This document shows, one piece after another, positions 52,301 to 61,018 of a DNA stretch of 64,000 nt. Source of the DNA: Lachnospiraceae bacterium. Lineage in GTDB: Bacteria > Bacillota_A > Clostridia > Lachnospirales > Lachnospiraceae. The DNA is taken from positions 1 to 64,000 of the forward strand of contig SFGN01000013.1 of NCBI GenBank assembly GCA_004556565.1. The letters are read 5' to 3'. The notes beneath the pieces were generated by a model, which saw only the letters and a list, made by a program, of their open reading frames with translations, searched no databases and was not told the origin of the DNA. Made by a program: the position numbers and the translations under genes. Positions within the stretch are counted from its first letter, which is position 1. Every line of letters starts with the position of its first letter.

Positions 52301-53889
52301 CGCATCACGATATTTATTCGATCGAAGATTTGGCGCAGTTGATTTATGACTGTAAAAATGCAAATAAGCATGCAAGGATTTCTGTCAAACTGGTATCGGA
52401 GGCGGGTGTCGGCACTGTTGCTGCGGGTGTTGCCAAGGCGGGTGCAGGCGTCATCTTGATTTCCGGATATGACGGCGGTACGGGAGCAGCACCGAGAAGC
52501 TCCATCCAGAATGCGGGGCTTCCATGGGAACTTGGACTTGCGGAGACACATCAGACTCTCATCAAGAATGGGCTGCGTGAACGTGTCCGTATTGAGACGG
52601 ACGGCAAGCTTATGAGCGGGCGTGATGTTGCGATTGCCGCACTGCTTGGTGCGGAAGAGTTTGGTTTTGCCACAGCACCGCTCGTAACAATGGGATGTGT
52701 TATGATGCGCGTCTGCAATCTGGATACCTGCCCGGTGGGCGTTGCAACGCAGAATCCTGAGCTGAGAAAACGTTTCTCGGGAAAGCCGGAATATGTGGTG
52801 AACTTTATGAAGTTTATTGCTCAGGAGCTGAGAGAATATATGGCGAAGCTTGGTGTGCGTACGGTAGATGAGCTGGTTGGGCGCACGGATCTTCTGAAGG
52901 TAAAAGATGTTCCGACTTCTGAAAGGGCGGCAGCACTGGATCTGTCAGGCATTTTGGAAAATCCGTATGCGAAAGACAAGACAGGCATGATCTTCAACCC
53001 GAAGAAAGTGTTTGATTTTGAACTGGATAAGACGCTGGATGAAAAAGTGCTTGTAAAACAACTTCTCCCTGCGCTGGAAAAAGGGCAGAAGAAGAGCCTG
53101 GAACTGGATGTCACGAATATTAACCGTACTTTCGGGACGATTTTCGGCTCTGAAATCACAAGACGTTATCCTGAAGGACTGCCGGAGGATACTTATGTGG
53201 TGAAGTGTAAAGGTGCCGGCGGACAGAGCTTCGGGGCATTTATCCCTCAAGGACTTACACTTGAGCTGACCGGTGACAGCAATGACTATTTTGGAAAAGG
53301 ACTTTCCGGCGGCAAGCTGGTCGTATGCCCGCCGCAGGGGACGAAATTTAAAGCAAATGAAAACATCATCATCGGAAATGTCGCGCTTTACGGGGCAACA
53401 AGCGGTAAAGCATTTATCAACGGTGTCGCGGGAGAAAGGTTCTGCGTGCGTAATTCAGGAGCTGTTGCAGTCGTAGAAGGCGTGGGCGACCACGGATGCG
53501 AATACATGACGGGCGGACGCGTCGCAATACTTGGTAAGACCGGTAAGAACTTTGCGGCAGGTATGAGCGGTGGCATCGCATATGTGCTGGATATGGACAA
53601 CGGCCTGTATAAAAATGTCAATAAATCTATGGTAAATATTGAACGTGTGACAGATAAATATGATGTCCAGGAACTTAAAAATATGATCCGTGAGCATGTG
53701 GCATACACTAATTCGGAAATTGGAAAGGAAATTCTGGATCACTTCAAGGATTATCTGCCGAAGTTTAAGAAGATAATTCCTGAGGACTATGAAAAGATGA
53801 TGTCGGCAATCGTCCTTATGGAGGAAAAAGGACTGAGCAGCGAGCAGGCGAAGATTGAAGCGTTCAACAAGATTAAGAGTGGAATGTAG
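49354..53889 (+). CDS. gltB: Glutamate synthase large subunit
   Basis: GltB transfers the amide of glutamine to 2-oxoglutarate, making two glutamates. The 1,511-residue protein has the Ntn amidotransferase domain with Cys22 in EHDNCGIG (the preceding residues are a propeptide), the central domain, and the FMN synthase domain with HLPGGKVYPWIAKTRHSTPGVSLISPPPHHD. The Fe-S cysteines are in CVMMRVCNLDTCPVG, and the C-terminal beta-helix repeats GxxGG. The ATG at 49354 follows AAGGAAAGCAGG. An earlier in-frame GTG at 49312 would only lengthen the propeptide. gltD follows 12 bases later. Confidence 0.97.
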   Translation: MKKEIVGRQAGLYRPEFEHDNCGIGAVVNIKGIKSHDTVANALKIVENLEHRAGKDAEGKTGDGVGILLQVSHKFFTKVCKPLGFLLGEERDYGVGMFFFPQDELKRNQAKKIFEVIVQKEGLEFIGWREVPIHPEILGKKAVDCMPYIMQAFIRRPKKIEKGLPFDRRLFVVRRIFEQSSDDTYVVSLSSRTIVYKGMFLVGQLRMFFGDLQDDDYESAIAMVHSRFSTNTTPSWQRAHPNRLMVHNGEINTIRGNADKMRAREETMESGALKGELHKVLPAINTSGSDSAMLDNALEFMVMSGMELPLAVMICIPEPWQNNRGMSQNKKDFYQYYSTMMEPWDGPASILFSDGDCMGAVLDRNGLRPSRYYITDDDQLILSSEVGVLDIDPTKIVVKERLHPGKMLLVDTVNGRVIDDEELKERYANEEPYGEWLDGNLIHLKDLKIPNQDVQVYSKEECIRLQKAFGYSYEEVKSSILNMAKTGGEGVAAMGIDVPLAVLSKKNQPLFGYFKQLFAQVTNPPIDAIREEVVTSTTIYIGKDGNLLEKKEENCKMLQVNNPILTATDVLKIKNMKVEGFKVAEIPITYYKNTSLDKAIQYLFIEVDRAIREGANILILSDRGVDEYHVAIPSLLAVSGLQQHLVRTKKRTSVAMILESGEPREVHHFATLLGYGACAINPYLAHESIRQLIDSRLLHKDYYAAVDDYNHAVIHGIIKIASKMGISTIQSYQGAKIFEAIGLKKEFIDTYFTDTVSRVGGIGIEEIAKDYTAFHSEAFDPLGLEVDMTLNSVGKHKSKSGGEEHLYNPQTIHMLQQSTRRGDYGMFKQYTQMVDAEGEKINLRGQLDFNYPKQSIPIEEVEPVDSIVTRFKTGAMSYGSISKEAHETLAIAMNMIHGKSNSGEGGEDIERLNTDRCSAIKQVASGRFGVTSRYLVSAQEIQIKMAQGAKPGEGGHLPGGKVYPWIAKTRHSTPGVSLISPPPHHDIYSIEDLAQLIYDCKNANKHARISVKLVSEAGVGTVAAGVAKAGAGVILISGYDGGTGAAPRSSIQNAGLPWELGLAETHQTLIKNGLRERVRIETDGKLMSGRDVAIAALLGAEEFGFATAPLVTMGCVMMRVCNLDTCPVGVATQNPELRKRFSGKPEYVVNFMKFIAQELREYMAKLGVRTVDELVGRTDLLKVKDVPTSERAAALDLSGILENPYAKDKTGMIFNPKKVFDFELDKTLDEKVLVKQLLPALEKGQKKSLELDVTNINRTFGTIFGSEITRRYPEGLPEDTYVVKCKGAGGQSFGAFIPQGLTLELTGDSNDYFGKGLSGGKLVVCPPQGTKFKANENIIIGNVALYGATSGKAFINGVAGERFCVRNSGAVAVVEGVGDHGCEYMTGGRVAILGKTGKNFAAGMSGGIAYVLDMDNGLYKNVNKSMVNIERVTDKYDVQELKNMIREHVAYTNSEIGKEILDHFKDYLPKFKKIIPEDYEKMMSAIVLMEEKGLSSEQAKIEAFNKIKSGM

Positions 53890-53901
53890 GAGGCGAAAAA
53901 C

Positions 53902-55401
53902 GTGGGAAAACCAACAGGATTTATGGAATATGAAAGACAGGATAAAGCTGCTGAATCACCAGAAAGCAGAATCAGACATTTTAACGAATTTCACACGCCG
54001 CTTTCCAAAGAAGAACAGGAAATCCAGGGGGCAAGATGTATGGCGTGCGGCGTTCCGTTCTGCCAGTCCGGTCAGATGCTCAACGGCATGGCGAGCGGCT
54101 GCCCGCTGCACAACCTGGTTCCGGAATGGAATGATCTGATTTATAACGGAAACTGGGAAGAAGCTTATTATCGTCTGGCGAAGACGAACAACTTTCCGGA
54201 ATTTACTTCCAGGGTGTGCCCGGCACTTTGTGAGAACGCCTGTACATGCAGCCTTTACGGGGACGCGGTGACTTCAAAGGCGAATGAATATGGGATTATT
54301 GAAAATGCTTATGAAAAAGGCTATGCCCATGCACGTCCGCCTAAGGTAAGGACCGGGAAAAAAATCGCGGTCATCGGTTCCGGCCCGTCCGGGCTGGCGG
54401 CTGCCGATCAGTTAAATAAGAGAGGGCATTTTGTGACGGTATTTGAAAGGGAAGATAAGCCGGGCGGGCTTTTGCGTTACGGAATCCCGAACATGAAGCT
54501 GGAAAAGCAGATCATTGACCGGAAGATTGCGGTTATGGAAGAAGAGGGTGTTGTATTTAAGACCAGATGCAACGTGGGAGTAGATGTGAAAGCCGCCTCT
54601 TTGCTTAAAGAATTCGACCGTGTGATTCTTGCCTGCGGTGCATCCAATCCGAGGGATATCAAAGTACCGGGCAGAGATGCAGGGGGGATTTATTTTGCGG
54701 TAGATTTTCTGAAATCAACGACAAAAGCACTCTGGGGTAATAATATGAAGCTAAAAGACGGGCAGTATATTTCTGCAAAAGGAAAGCATGTCATCGTGAT
54801 CGGCGGTGGTGATACCGGAAATGACTGTGTCGGGACGTCCATCCGCCACGGTGCGAAATCCGTGCTTCAGCTTGAAATGATGCCTAAAGCACCGGATACA
54901 AGAGCTGAAAACAATCCCTGGCCGGAGTGGCCGAAAGTCTGCAAGACCGATTATGGCCAGCAGGAAGCAATCGCGGTATTCGGACACGATCCGCGTGTGT
55001 ACACAACGACAGTAAAAGAATTTATTAAAGATAAAAAAGGTGCGGTATGCAAAGCGGTTCTTGTAAAATTAGAGCCGAAAAAAGATCCAAAGAGCGGAAG
55101 AACCATGATGGTGCCTGTGGAGGGAAGCGAGTACACGGTCGATGCCGATCTGGTTCTGATCGCTGCAGGATTTCTTGGCAGTGAGCCTTATGTCACAAAA
55201 GCATTCGGAGTGGAAGTCAATGAACGTACCAACGTAAAAACAGCGGCGGGAAATTACGTGACAAATGTAAAAAATGTATTTACCGCAGGAGATATGCACA
55301 GAGGGCAGTCCCTTGTTGTCTGGGCAATCCGTGAAGGAAGAGAAGCCGCCCGTGAGGTGGATTTGAGTCTGATGGGATATACAAACCTGTCGGTACAGTG
55401 A
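53902..55401 (+). CDS. gltD: Glutamate synthase small subunit
   Basis: GltD feeds NADPH electrons to GltB through FAD and 4Fe-4S clusters. The 499-residue protein has N-terminal cysteines in CMACGVPFCQSG, ASGCPLHN and CPALCENACTCS, an FAD motif GSGPSGLAAADQL and an NADPH motif GGGDTGNDC. The start is GTG, 12 bases after the gltB stop, with GGAGGCG upstream. A terminator follows at 55424. Confidence 0.97.
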   Translation: MGKPTGFMEYERQDKAAESPESRIRHFNEFHTPLSKEEQEIQGARCMACGVPFCQSGQMLNGMASGCPLHNLVPEWNDLIYNGNWEEAYYRLAKTNNFPEFTSRVCPALCENACTCSLYGDAVTSKANEYGIIENAYEKGYAHARPPKVRTGKKIAVIGSGPSGLAAADQLNKRGHFVTVFEREDKPGGLLRYGIPNMKLEKQIIDRKIAVMEEEGVVFKTRCNVGVDVKAASLLKEFDRVILACGASNPRDIKVPGRDAGGIYFAVDFLKSTTKALWGNNMKLKDGQYISAKGKHVIVIGGGDTGNDCVGTSIRHGAKSVLQLEMMPKAPDTRAENNPWPEWPKVCKTDYGQQEAIAVFGHDPRVYTTTVKEFIKDKKGAVCKAVLVKLEPKKDPKSGRTMMVPVEGSEYTVDADLVLIAAGFLGSEPYVTKAFGVEVNERTNVKTAAGNYVTNVKNVFTAGDMHRGQSLVVWAIREGREAAREVDLSLMGYTNLSVQ

Positions 55402-55423
55402 AATTTGAATAAATAACAGAGAG

Positions 55424-55451
55424 ATGCAGTTCGGAAGGGCTGCATTTTTTT
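55424..55451 (+). terminator. Terminator of gltB-gltD
   Basis: ATGCAGTTC pairs with GGGCTGCAT (two G-U) around GGAA, followed by seven T. Confidence 0.85.
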
Positions 55452-55501
55452 GTTGAATTAATGTAAAAAATTACAAAAATATTAAAAATGTTGAAAAAAT
55501 G

Positions 55502-55588
55502 TTGCAATATAAAGCGAAATATTTTATACTTTAACTACATGGTTTTTTGCTTTAAAATGTTGAAAATTGGAGTGAAGTATTGTATGAT
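55502..55588 (+). promoter_or_regulatory. Two tandem promoters of the NlpC/P60 gene
   Basis: The first is TTGCAA (55502-55507) with TATACT (55525-55530); the second is TTGAAA (55560-55565) with TATGAT (55583-55588). Both have 17-base spacers. Confidence 0.7.
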
Positions 55589-55638
55589 AAGGTATATGTG
55601 GGGACATAGATAAATAATTTAATAAGGATGGTAGTGAG

Positions 55639-56820
55639 ATGAAACGAAAGAAAGTAAGCAGTACGTTACTGACAACGCTTTTGGCATGTTCGCTCATTGT
55701 GACTCCTGTATTTGCGACACCAGAGGAGGATTACAGGGCACAGCAGCAAGAACAGGAAAAGAAGCAGTCCGAACTGGAAGGGCAGAAGGCGGGTGTTCAG
55801 TCTGAAGTGAACGATCTTCAGACACAGCTCAGTAATTTGATGATCAAGATGAATGAACTGCAGTACCAGCTGATTGAAAAAGGCCAGGAAGTCGCGCAGG
55901 CTCAGGAAGATCTGGCTGCGGCGGAAGCAAAGGAGCAGCAGCAGTATGAGGATATGATGCTCCGTATCAAGTATATGTACGAAGAAGGCGATAATTCTGC
56001 TTTGGAACGAGTTGCATCTTCAGGAAGTATTGCCGAAGCTCTCAGTCAGGCGGAATATGTACAGAAAGTTCATGAATATGACCGCGAGATGCTTCAGGAA
56101 TATGCCAAGACTGTTCAGGAAGTGGAAGATCTGAAAGAGACTCTTGAGAGCGAAATGGTAGAGCTGGAAGGAATCCAGGCAGAGTATGAGGTTCAGTCCA
56201 CAGAGCTGAACGAGACTATTGAGTCCAAGAGTGCGGAAGTAGAAAATCTGGACGCACAGATCCAGGAAGCTGCGCGCCTTGCGGCGGAAGCATCTGCAAA
56301 AGCCGAGGAAGCTGCAGCAGAAGCAGCAAGGAAAGCAGCGGAAGAGGCAGCAAGAAAGGCTGCAGAAGAGGAAGCGGCACGTCAGCAGCAGAACAATAAT
56401 AACAATAATACCACAGGGGATAATACAACAGGAAATAACAATTCAGATAACAGTACAACACCGCCGCAGACATTTGTGCCGGATTATAATCAGAGTGCCG
56501 CAGACATCATTGTGGCTGCAGCGTGGTCTCAGGTAGGAGTTGCAATGTATGGCTGGGGAACACAGATTCCGTATGTATCGTTTGACTGTTCCGGACTGAC
56601 ACAGTGGTGTTACAGACAGGCGGGGATTTCAATTCCAAGAACAGATATCACACAGCTCAATGCGGGGACGATCGTGAGTAATCCGATGCCGGGAGATATC
56701 TGCTGGACACCTGGACATGTTGCAATCTATATCGGCAACGGCCAGATGATTGAGGCACAGCAGACGGGAGTTCCGATTTGTGTAAGCCGGGTTCGTGCTA
56801 CATATTATGTAAGATATTAA
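55639..56820 (+). CDS. Secreted NlpC/P60 peptidoglycan hydrolase with coiled coil
   Basis: This 393-residue protein has a signal peptide (MKRKKVSSTLLTTLLACSLIVTPVFA), a long PcsB-like coiled coil (about 30-220), an Ala/Lys/Glu-rich stretch and a Gln/Asn/Thr linker. A C-terminal NlpC/P60 domain has its catalytic Cys in FDCSGLTQWC (about residue 317) and the His in TPGHVAIYIGNG. It should cleave stem peptides in the wall. In PcsB and CwlO relatives the coiled coil keeps the enzyme inactive until FtsEX binds; that is inference here. It is a single-gene unit with two promoters and a strong terminator. Confidence 0.94.
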   Translation: MKRKKVSSTLLTTLLACSLIVTPVFATPEEDYRAQQQEQEKKQSELEGQKAGVQSEVNDLQTQLSNLMIKMNELQYQLIEKGQEVAQAQEDLAAAEAKEQQQYEDMMLRIKYMYEEGDNSALERVASSGSIAEALSQAEYVQKVHEYDREMLQEYAKTVQEVEDLKETLESEMVELEGIQAEYEVQSTELNETIESKSAEVENLDAQIQEAARLAAEASAKAEEAAAEAARKAAEEAARKAAEEEAARQQQNNNNNNTTGDNTTGNNNSDNSTTPPQTFVPDYNQSAADIIVAAAWSQVGVAMYGWGTQIPYVSFDCSGLTQWCYRQAGISIPRTDITQLNAGTIVSNPMPGDICWTPGHVAIYIGNGQMIEAQQTGVPICVSRVRATYYVRY

Positions 56821-56850
56821 TAACAATGATATAAAAGCATAAGAAACGAT

Positions 56851-56887
56851 AAAAACAGCTTTGCATTTTTTAGCAAAGCTGTTTTTT
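56851..56887. terminator. Bidirectional terminator after the NlpC/P60 gene
   Basis: AAAAACAGCTTTGC pairs with GCAAAGCTGTTTTT around ATTTTTTA, with T-runs both ways. It separates convergent genes. Confidence 0.92.
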
Positions 56888-56987
56888 GGCGTTTCGTTTA
56901 CAAACATTGTAAGAGTGTATAATAGGGAAATTTTCGCTTTCAGTGCCAATATACGAAGCAGGGATTCCGTCGTCATATTGCATATTT

Positions 56988-57350
56988 TTACGGAATGATC
57001 TCAAGCCAGTATCCGTCAGGATCTGAAATGAAATAGATGCCCATTGCGGGATTCTCATAGCAGATGCAGCCCATTTCCTTGTGTTTTGCATAAGCAGCAT
57101 CAAAATCGTCAGTCTTAAAAGCCAGGTGGAATTCGTTGTCACCCAGATTGTAAGGGCGGTTCATGTCACGTATCCATGTCAGCTCCAGCAGGTGCGGTGT
57201 TCTTCCGTCACCGAGATAGACAAGGATAAAGCTGCCGTCGTCAGCGTTAATTGTCCTTGTGACAGTAAGTCCCAGTGCTTCTTTATAAAACGAAAGAGAC
57301 TTTTCTAAATCATAGACATTCAGATTGTTATGCGCAAAAGAAAAAATCAT
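56988..57350 (-). CDS. VOC-family protein (glyoxalase I-like)
   Basis: This 120-residue protein has two beta-alpha-beta-beta-beta halves of the vicinal-oxygen-chelate fold, with FAHNNLNVYDLEKSLSFYKEALGL at the start and NEFHLAFKTDD and DPDGYWLEIIP toward the end. His7, Glu (LLELTW), His (FHLAF) and Glu (WLEI) match the glyoxalase I metal ligands, so lactoylglutathione lyase-like activity is possible. GGAGGAA precedes the ATG. A minus-strand promoter lies at 57402-57430. Confidence 0.9.
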   Translation of the reverse strand: MIFSFAHNNLNVYDLEKSLSFYKEALGLTVTRTINADDGSFILVYLGDGRTPHLLELTWIRDMNRPYNLGDNEFHLAFKTDDFDAAYAKHKEMGCICYENPAMGIYFISDPDGYWLEIIP

Positions 57351-57401
57351 AAATCAGTTCCTCCATAATCATAATATTGTTCTGTTTAACAGCTATATTT
57401 T

Positions 57402-57430
57402 ATCATACCTGCAGTATAATACAACAATAA
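57402..57430 (-). promoter_or_regulatory. Promoter of the VOC gene
   Basis: On the minus strand, TTATTG (57425-57430) and TATGAT (57402-57407) are 17 bases apart. It is divergent from and only five bases away from the rpsB promoter. Confidence 0.65.
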
Positions 57431-57435
57431 ACTTC

Positions 57436-57464
57436 TTGCATTTGACAAGGTTATATGCTATACT
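57436..57464 (+). promoter_or_regulatory. Promoter of rpsB-tsf, with a long leader
   Basis: TTGCAT (57436-57441) and TATACT (57459-57464) are 17 bases apart. The leader to rpsB is about 140 bases with GC-rich segments near 57546-57575. An autoregulatory RNA is possible but I do not recognise one. Confidence 0.7.
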
Positions 57465-57611
57465 CTGAATGTTGCAAAAAACACGTATATGCGATAGCTC
57501 TGACGGTGCCTAAGAACGCTGGTTGGAAGTATTTGATACACGATCTAACGGCGGGACGGTCTCGGAGCCGGGAGTATATGCGGAAGATTAAAACCAATGG
57601 AGGAAAGAAAC

Positions 57612-58346
57612 ATGAGCGTTATTTCAATGAAACAGCTTTTGGAAGCAGGTGTTCATTTTGGACATCAGACAAGAAGATGGAACCCGAAGATGGCTCCGTA
57701 CATTTACACAGAGAGAAATGGTATCTATATCATCGACCTGCAGAAATCTGTAGGAATGGTTGACGATGCATACAAGGCAGTTGCAGATATCGCTGCAGAG
57801 GGCGGCACGATCCTGTTCGTAGGAACAAAGAAACAGGCCCAGGACGCAATCAAGACAGAAGCAGAGCGCTGCGGAATGTTCTATGTAAATGAAAGATGGC
57901 TTGGCGGTATGCTGACAAACTTCAAGACAATCCAGAGCCGTATCCAGAGACTCAAAGAGATCGAGAGAATGTCTGAGGACGGAACATTTGATGTACTTCC
58001 GAAGAAAGAAGTTATCGAACTGAAGAAAGAATGGGAGAAGCTTGAGAAGAACCTTGGCGGTATCAAGGAAATGAAGAGAGTGCCGGATGCAATCTTCATC
58101 GTAGATCCGAAGAAAGAAAGAATCTGTGTTCAGGAAGCACATGCACTTGGAATTCCGCTGATCGGTATCTGTGATACAAACTGCGATCCGGAAGAACTGG
58201 ATTATGTAATCCCGGGCAATGATGATGCAATCAGAGCAGTTAAGCTGATCGTTTCCAAGATGGCTGATGCAGTTATCGAAGCTAATCAGGGAGAAGCCGG
58301 AGAATATGAGGAACCGGCAGAAGCTGAGGAAGTTGTAGAAGAATAA
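57612..58346 (+). CDS. rpsB: 30S ribosomal protein S2
   Basis: S2 is an essential small-subunit protein. The 244-residue sequence is typical: MSVISMKQLLEAGVHFGHQTRRWNPKMAPYIYTERNGIYIIDLQKS, then NERWLGGMLTNFKTI and IPLIGICDTNCDPEELDYVIPGNDDAIRAV. The acidic C-terminal tail is normal for Clostridia. GGAGGAAAG precedes the ATG at 57612. tsf follows 108 bases later, the near-universal order. Confidence 0.98.
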   Translation: MSVISMKQLLEAGVHFGHQTRRWNPKMAPYIYTERNGIYIIDLQKSVGMVDDAYKAVADIAAEGGTILFVGTKKQAQDAIKTEAERCGMFYVNERWLGGMLTNFKTIQSRIQRLKEIERMSEDGTFDVLPKKEVIELKKEWEKLEKNLGGIKEMKRVPDAIFIVDPKKERICVQEAHALGIPLIGICDTNCDPEELDYVIPGNDDAIRAVKLIVSKMADAVIEANQGEAGEYEEPAEAEEVVEE

Positions 58347-58372
58347 TCTGCCGTGCGGCGCATGGTATTACG

Positions 58373-58396
58373 GAAAGTGCGTTTCGGCGCACTTTC
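58373..58396 (+). terminator. Hairpin between rpsB and tsf
   Basis: GAAAGTGCG pairs perfectly with CGCACTTTC around TTTCGG, followed by GTTTAAAAA. The weak T-run suggests a partial terminator or processing site that lowers tsf relative to rpsB. Confidence 0.6.
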
Positions 58397-58454
58397 GTTT
58401 AAAAATCAGAAGATTTGGCATATTTAACAAAGTTAACGATGGAGGAATAGAATC

Positions 58455-59375
58455 ATGGCAATCACAGCAGGCATGGTAAAAGAATTAAGAGAAATGACAG
58501 GCGCAGGAATGATGGACTGCAAGAAGGCTCTTACCGCTACTGACGGTAATATGGATGCAGCAATCGAATTCCTGAGGAAGAACGGACAGGCGAAAGCAGA
58601 GAAGAAAGCCGGAAGAATCGCAGCAGAAGGTATTGTAAGAGCTGTTGTTAAGGATGATAAAGTGGCAGCAGTCGTAGAGGTTAACTCCGAGACAGACTTT
58701 GTTGCCAAGAATGAGACATTCCAGGAGTTTGTAGAAGCAGTTGCAAATCAGGCTGCAGACACAGACGCTGCTGATATGGATGCATTTATGGCAGAAGCAT
58801 GGCAGGCGGATCCGTCCAAGACAGTGAAAGAAGCACTTGTTGAGAAGATTTCTGTTATCGGAGAGAATCTGAACATCAGAAGATTTGAGAAGATCGTAAC
58901 AGACGGATGCGTTGTTGCTTACATCCACGGCGGCGGACGTATCGGTGTTCTTGTTGAGGCTGATACAGATGTTGTAAACGATGCAATTAAAACATGCCTT
59001 AAGAACGTGGCTATGCAGGTTGCGGCAATGTCTCCGAAGTATGTATCCCGTTCAGAAGTATCTCAGGAATATATGGATCATGAGAAAGAGATCCTGCTTG
59101 CTCAGGCTACAAAGGAAAATCCGGAAAAACCGGCAAATATCATCGAAAAGATGATTATCGGACGTCTGAACAAAGAGCTGAAAGAAATCTGTCTGCTTGA
59201 CCAGGTTTATGTTCAGGACAGCGATCTGACAGTTGCAAAATATGTTGAAAAGGTAGCAAAGGAAAACGGTGCTTCCGTAACTGTTAAGAGATTCGTTCGT
59301 TTCGAGACAGGTGAAGGTATCGAGAAGAAGGTTGACGATTTTGCGGCAGAGGTAGCTGCACAGGCAGGCCTGTAA
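58455..59375 (+). CDS. tsf: Elongation factor Ts
   Basis: EF-Ts recycles EF-Tu by exchanging GDP for GTP. The 306-residue protein has the N-terminal UBA-like part (VKELREMTGAGMMDCKKALTATDGNMDAAIEFLRKNG), the core with VEVNSETDFVAKNE, and the late ICLLDQVYVQDSDLTV. GGAGGAATAGAATC precedes the ATG. A strong terminator follows at 59436. Confidence 0.98.
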   Translation: MAITAGMVKELREMTGAGMMDCKKALTATDGNMDAAIEFLRKNGQAKAEKKAGRIAAEGIVRAVVKDDKVAAVVEVNSETDFVAKNETFQEFVEAVANQAADTDAADMDAFMAEAWQADPSKTVKEALVEKISVIGENLNIRRFEKIVTDGCVVAYIHGGGRIGVLVEADTDVVNDAIKTCLKNVAMQVAAMSPKYVSRSEVSQEYMDHEKEILLAQATKENPEKPANIIEKMIIGRLNKELKEICLLDQVYVQDSDLTVAKYVEKVAKENGASVTVKRFVRFETGEGIEKKVDDFAAEVAAQAGL

Positions 59376-59435
59376 TCCGGGTGTCTGCTTACAGACAGCA
59401 GATGAAGGGAATACTAAGCAAATTTCATTTTTATG

Positions 59436-59466
59436 ATCCCGGACAGAAATGTCCGGGATTATTTGT
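59436..59466 (+). terminator. Terminator of rpsB-tsf
   Basis: ATCCCGGACA pairs perfectly with TGTCCGGGAT around GAAA, followed by TATTTG. Confidence 0.9.
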
Positions 59467-59509
59467 TGCCAAGCATATGAAAAAATGGTCCGGTGGACCA
59501 TTTTTGAGT
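59462..59509. repeat. 48-bp palindromic dispersed repeat, copy 2
   Basis: This is the second copy of the element at 184-231, with one base different. The perfect stem is AAAAATGGTCC (59481-59491) with GGACCATTTTT (59495-59505). It starts inside the tail of the tsf terminator. Confidence 0.85.
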
Positions 59510-59572
59510 CATAACGACGGGGGAAATGAACACCGGGGTGGCTGAATGCAGGGCGGATAAAGGATTGGCAAT

Positions 59573-60022
59573 ATGTGGTTATATGTTATACTATTTGGAA
59601 TCCTTGCCGCAGCAGCGGCGATGGATATCAAAAAAAGAGAGATCAGTAATCAAATCTGTGCGGCAGTGCTGCTGCTTTTGCTTCCGGCGTGCTTATGCCG
59701 ACCGGGGGTATCTTTTGCGGACAGGATCGCAGGCGGGCTTTGTGTAAGCACTCCGATGTTTCTTATAAGCCTCTTCAGGAAAGGCGCATTCGGCGGAGGC
59801 GATATTAAGCTTACGGCATGCTGCGGGATGATTCTCGGATGGAAGATTACAATGGTTTCTATGATATTTGCAGTTCTGTCCGGAGGAATCTGGGGTGCAG
59901 GTCTCATGGTATTGTGCGGAAAAGAGAAAGTACAGGATTTTCCTTTCGGACCGTTTCTTTTCCTGGGGGTGATGGCAGGTGTATTGTTTGGAGACGCTTT
60001 TCTTACATGGTTTTTTGCGTGA
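59573..60022 (+). CDS. Short A24-family prepilin peptidase
   Basis: This 149-residue polytopic membrane protein has the two catalytic aspartates of type IV prepilin peptidases, in AMDIKKREISN (about Asp18) and FGGGDIKLTACCG. It lacks the N-terminal methylation domain of PilD, as in TadV/CpaA forms. It should process Flp/Tad-type prepilins, but no pilus genes are in the window. AAAGGA precedes the ATG. It ends two bases before the stop of the convergent pdaA, with no terminator between. Confidence 0.88.
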   Translation: MWLYVILFGILAAAAAMDIKKREISNQICAAVLLLLLPACLCRPGVSFADRIAGGLCVSTPMFLISLFRKGAFGGGDIKLTACCGMILGWKITMVSMIFAVLSGGIWGAGLMVLCGKEKVQDFPFGPFLFLGVMAGVLFGDAFLTWFFA

Positions 60023-60024
60023 GG

Positions 60025-60864
60025 TTATGATGTCAGGTCGCTTAACGTACCGAAGGTGTATCCCATTTCTTCCCAGCGGGTCAGCAGCTCATCAAGAATT
60101 TCTGCATTGGTTTTCGATGTGCTGTGAAGCAGGACGATTGCACCGGGGTGAATGCGTGTGAGAAGCTTATCTAAGGCTTCTTCTTTTGTCGGCTGGTCGT
60201 TTTCGTACCAGTCCACATAGGCAAGACTCCAGAAAAAGGTTTTGTATCCAAGATCTTTTGCCATCTGCAGGTTCAGCTCACTGTATTTTCCTTGCGGAGG
60301 GCGGTAGAACTTCGTCATTTCCTCCCCTGTGATTTCCAGGTATTTATCTTCAACATCCTTTAATTCCTTTTCAAAGGCATCCTTAGAGGCGAGCTGGGAC
60401 ATATCAGGATGATGCCATGTGTGATTTCCGACTGTATGGCCCTCATTTTTCATTCTGAGTATAAGATCGGGCTGTGATTCCAGATAAGTACCTACAACAA
60501 AAAAAGTGGCGGAGACATTGTGTTTTTTTAATGCATCAAGGATGGCGGGCGTATTGCCGTTTTCATATCCGGCATCAAAAGTGAGGTAAATTATTTTCTC
60601 ATCCGTATCTGCCGCATAATAGGCATCATATTGGGCAAGTTCTTCAATTGTAGCATTTCCTACAGGTCGTGTTCCGTCTCCCTGAAAGCTAAGCCCCCAG
60701 TTCCCTTCTGCGGATGTCATGATGGATTCGGGTGAAATGCGTTTCATTGCTTTTGCGGTGAAATGTCCGGCAAAGTAAGCGGCTGAAAATAAGAGGACAA
60801 TACCAAAGAGACGAAGAGCAACTTTAAAATAGAAAGAGAAATTATTTTGTTTAAATATCTGCAT
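60025..60864 (-). CDS. pdaA: Peptidoglycan muramic-acid deacetylase PdaA
   Basis: PdaA removes the acetyl group from muramic acid during formation of muramic delta-lactam in spore cortex. The 279-residue protein has a membrane signal anchor (VALRLFGIVLLFSAAYFAG) and a NodB-type domain with TFDAGYENG (the PdaA form of the usual TFDDG), HTVGNHTWHHP and YRPPQGKYSE. The Ala in TFDAG distinguishes PdaA from general deacetylases. The neighbouring sigK gene, 30 kb away, supports a sporulating organism. No confident SigG promoter was found. Confidence 0.92.
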   Translation of the reverse strand: MQIFKQNNFSFYFKVALRLFGIVLLFSAAYFAGHFTAKAMKRISPESIMTSAEGNWGLSFQGDGTRPVGNATIEELAQYDAYYAADTDEKIIYLTFDAGYENGNTPAILDALKKHNVSATFFVVGTYLESQPDLILRMKNEGHTVGNHTWHHPDMSQLASKDAFEKELKDVEDKYLEITGEEMTKFYRPPQGKYSELNLQMAKDLGYKTFFWSLAYVDWYENDQPTKEEALDKLLTRIHPGAIVLLHSTSKTNAEILDELLTRWEEMGYTFGTLSDLTS

Positions 60865-61018
60865 GGAATTACCTTAGACTTTTTATACAATGTATGTTCA
60901 TAACAAAAGATTATGAGCAAAATTGTTTTAAGTTGCCATGCAAATAAAAAATAAGAGCAGGCAATAAATTATTTAGTATTTCAAATCCCTGTCTGCTTGA
61001 ATGTTTATAGGAGATCAA

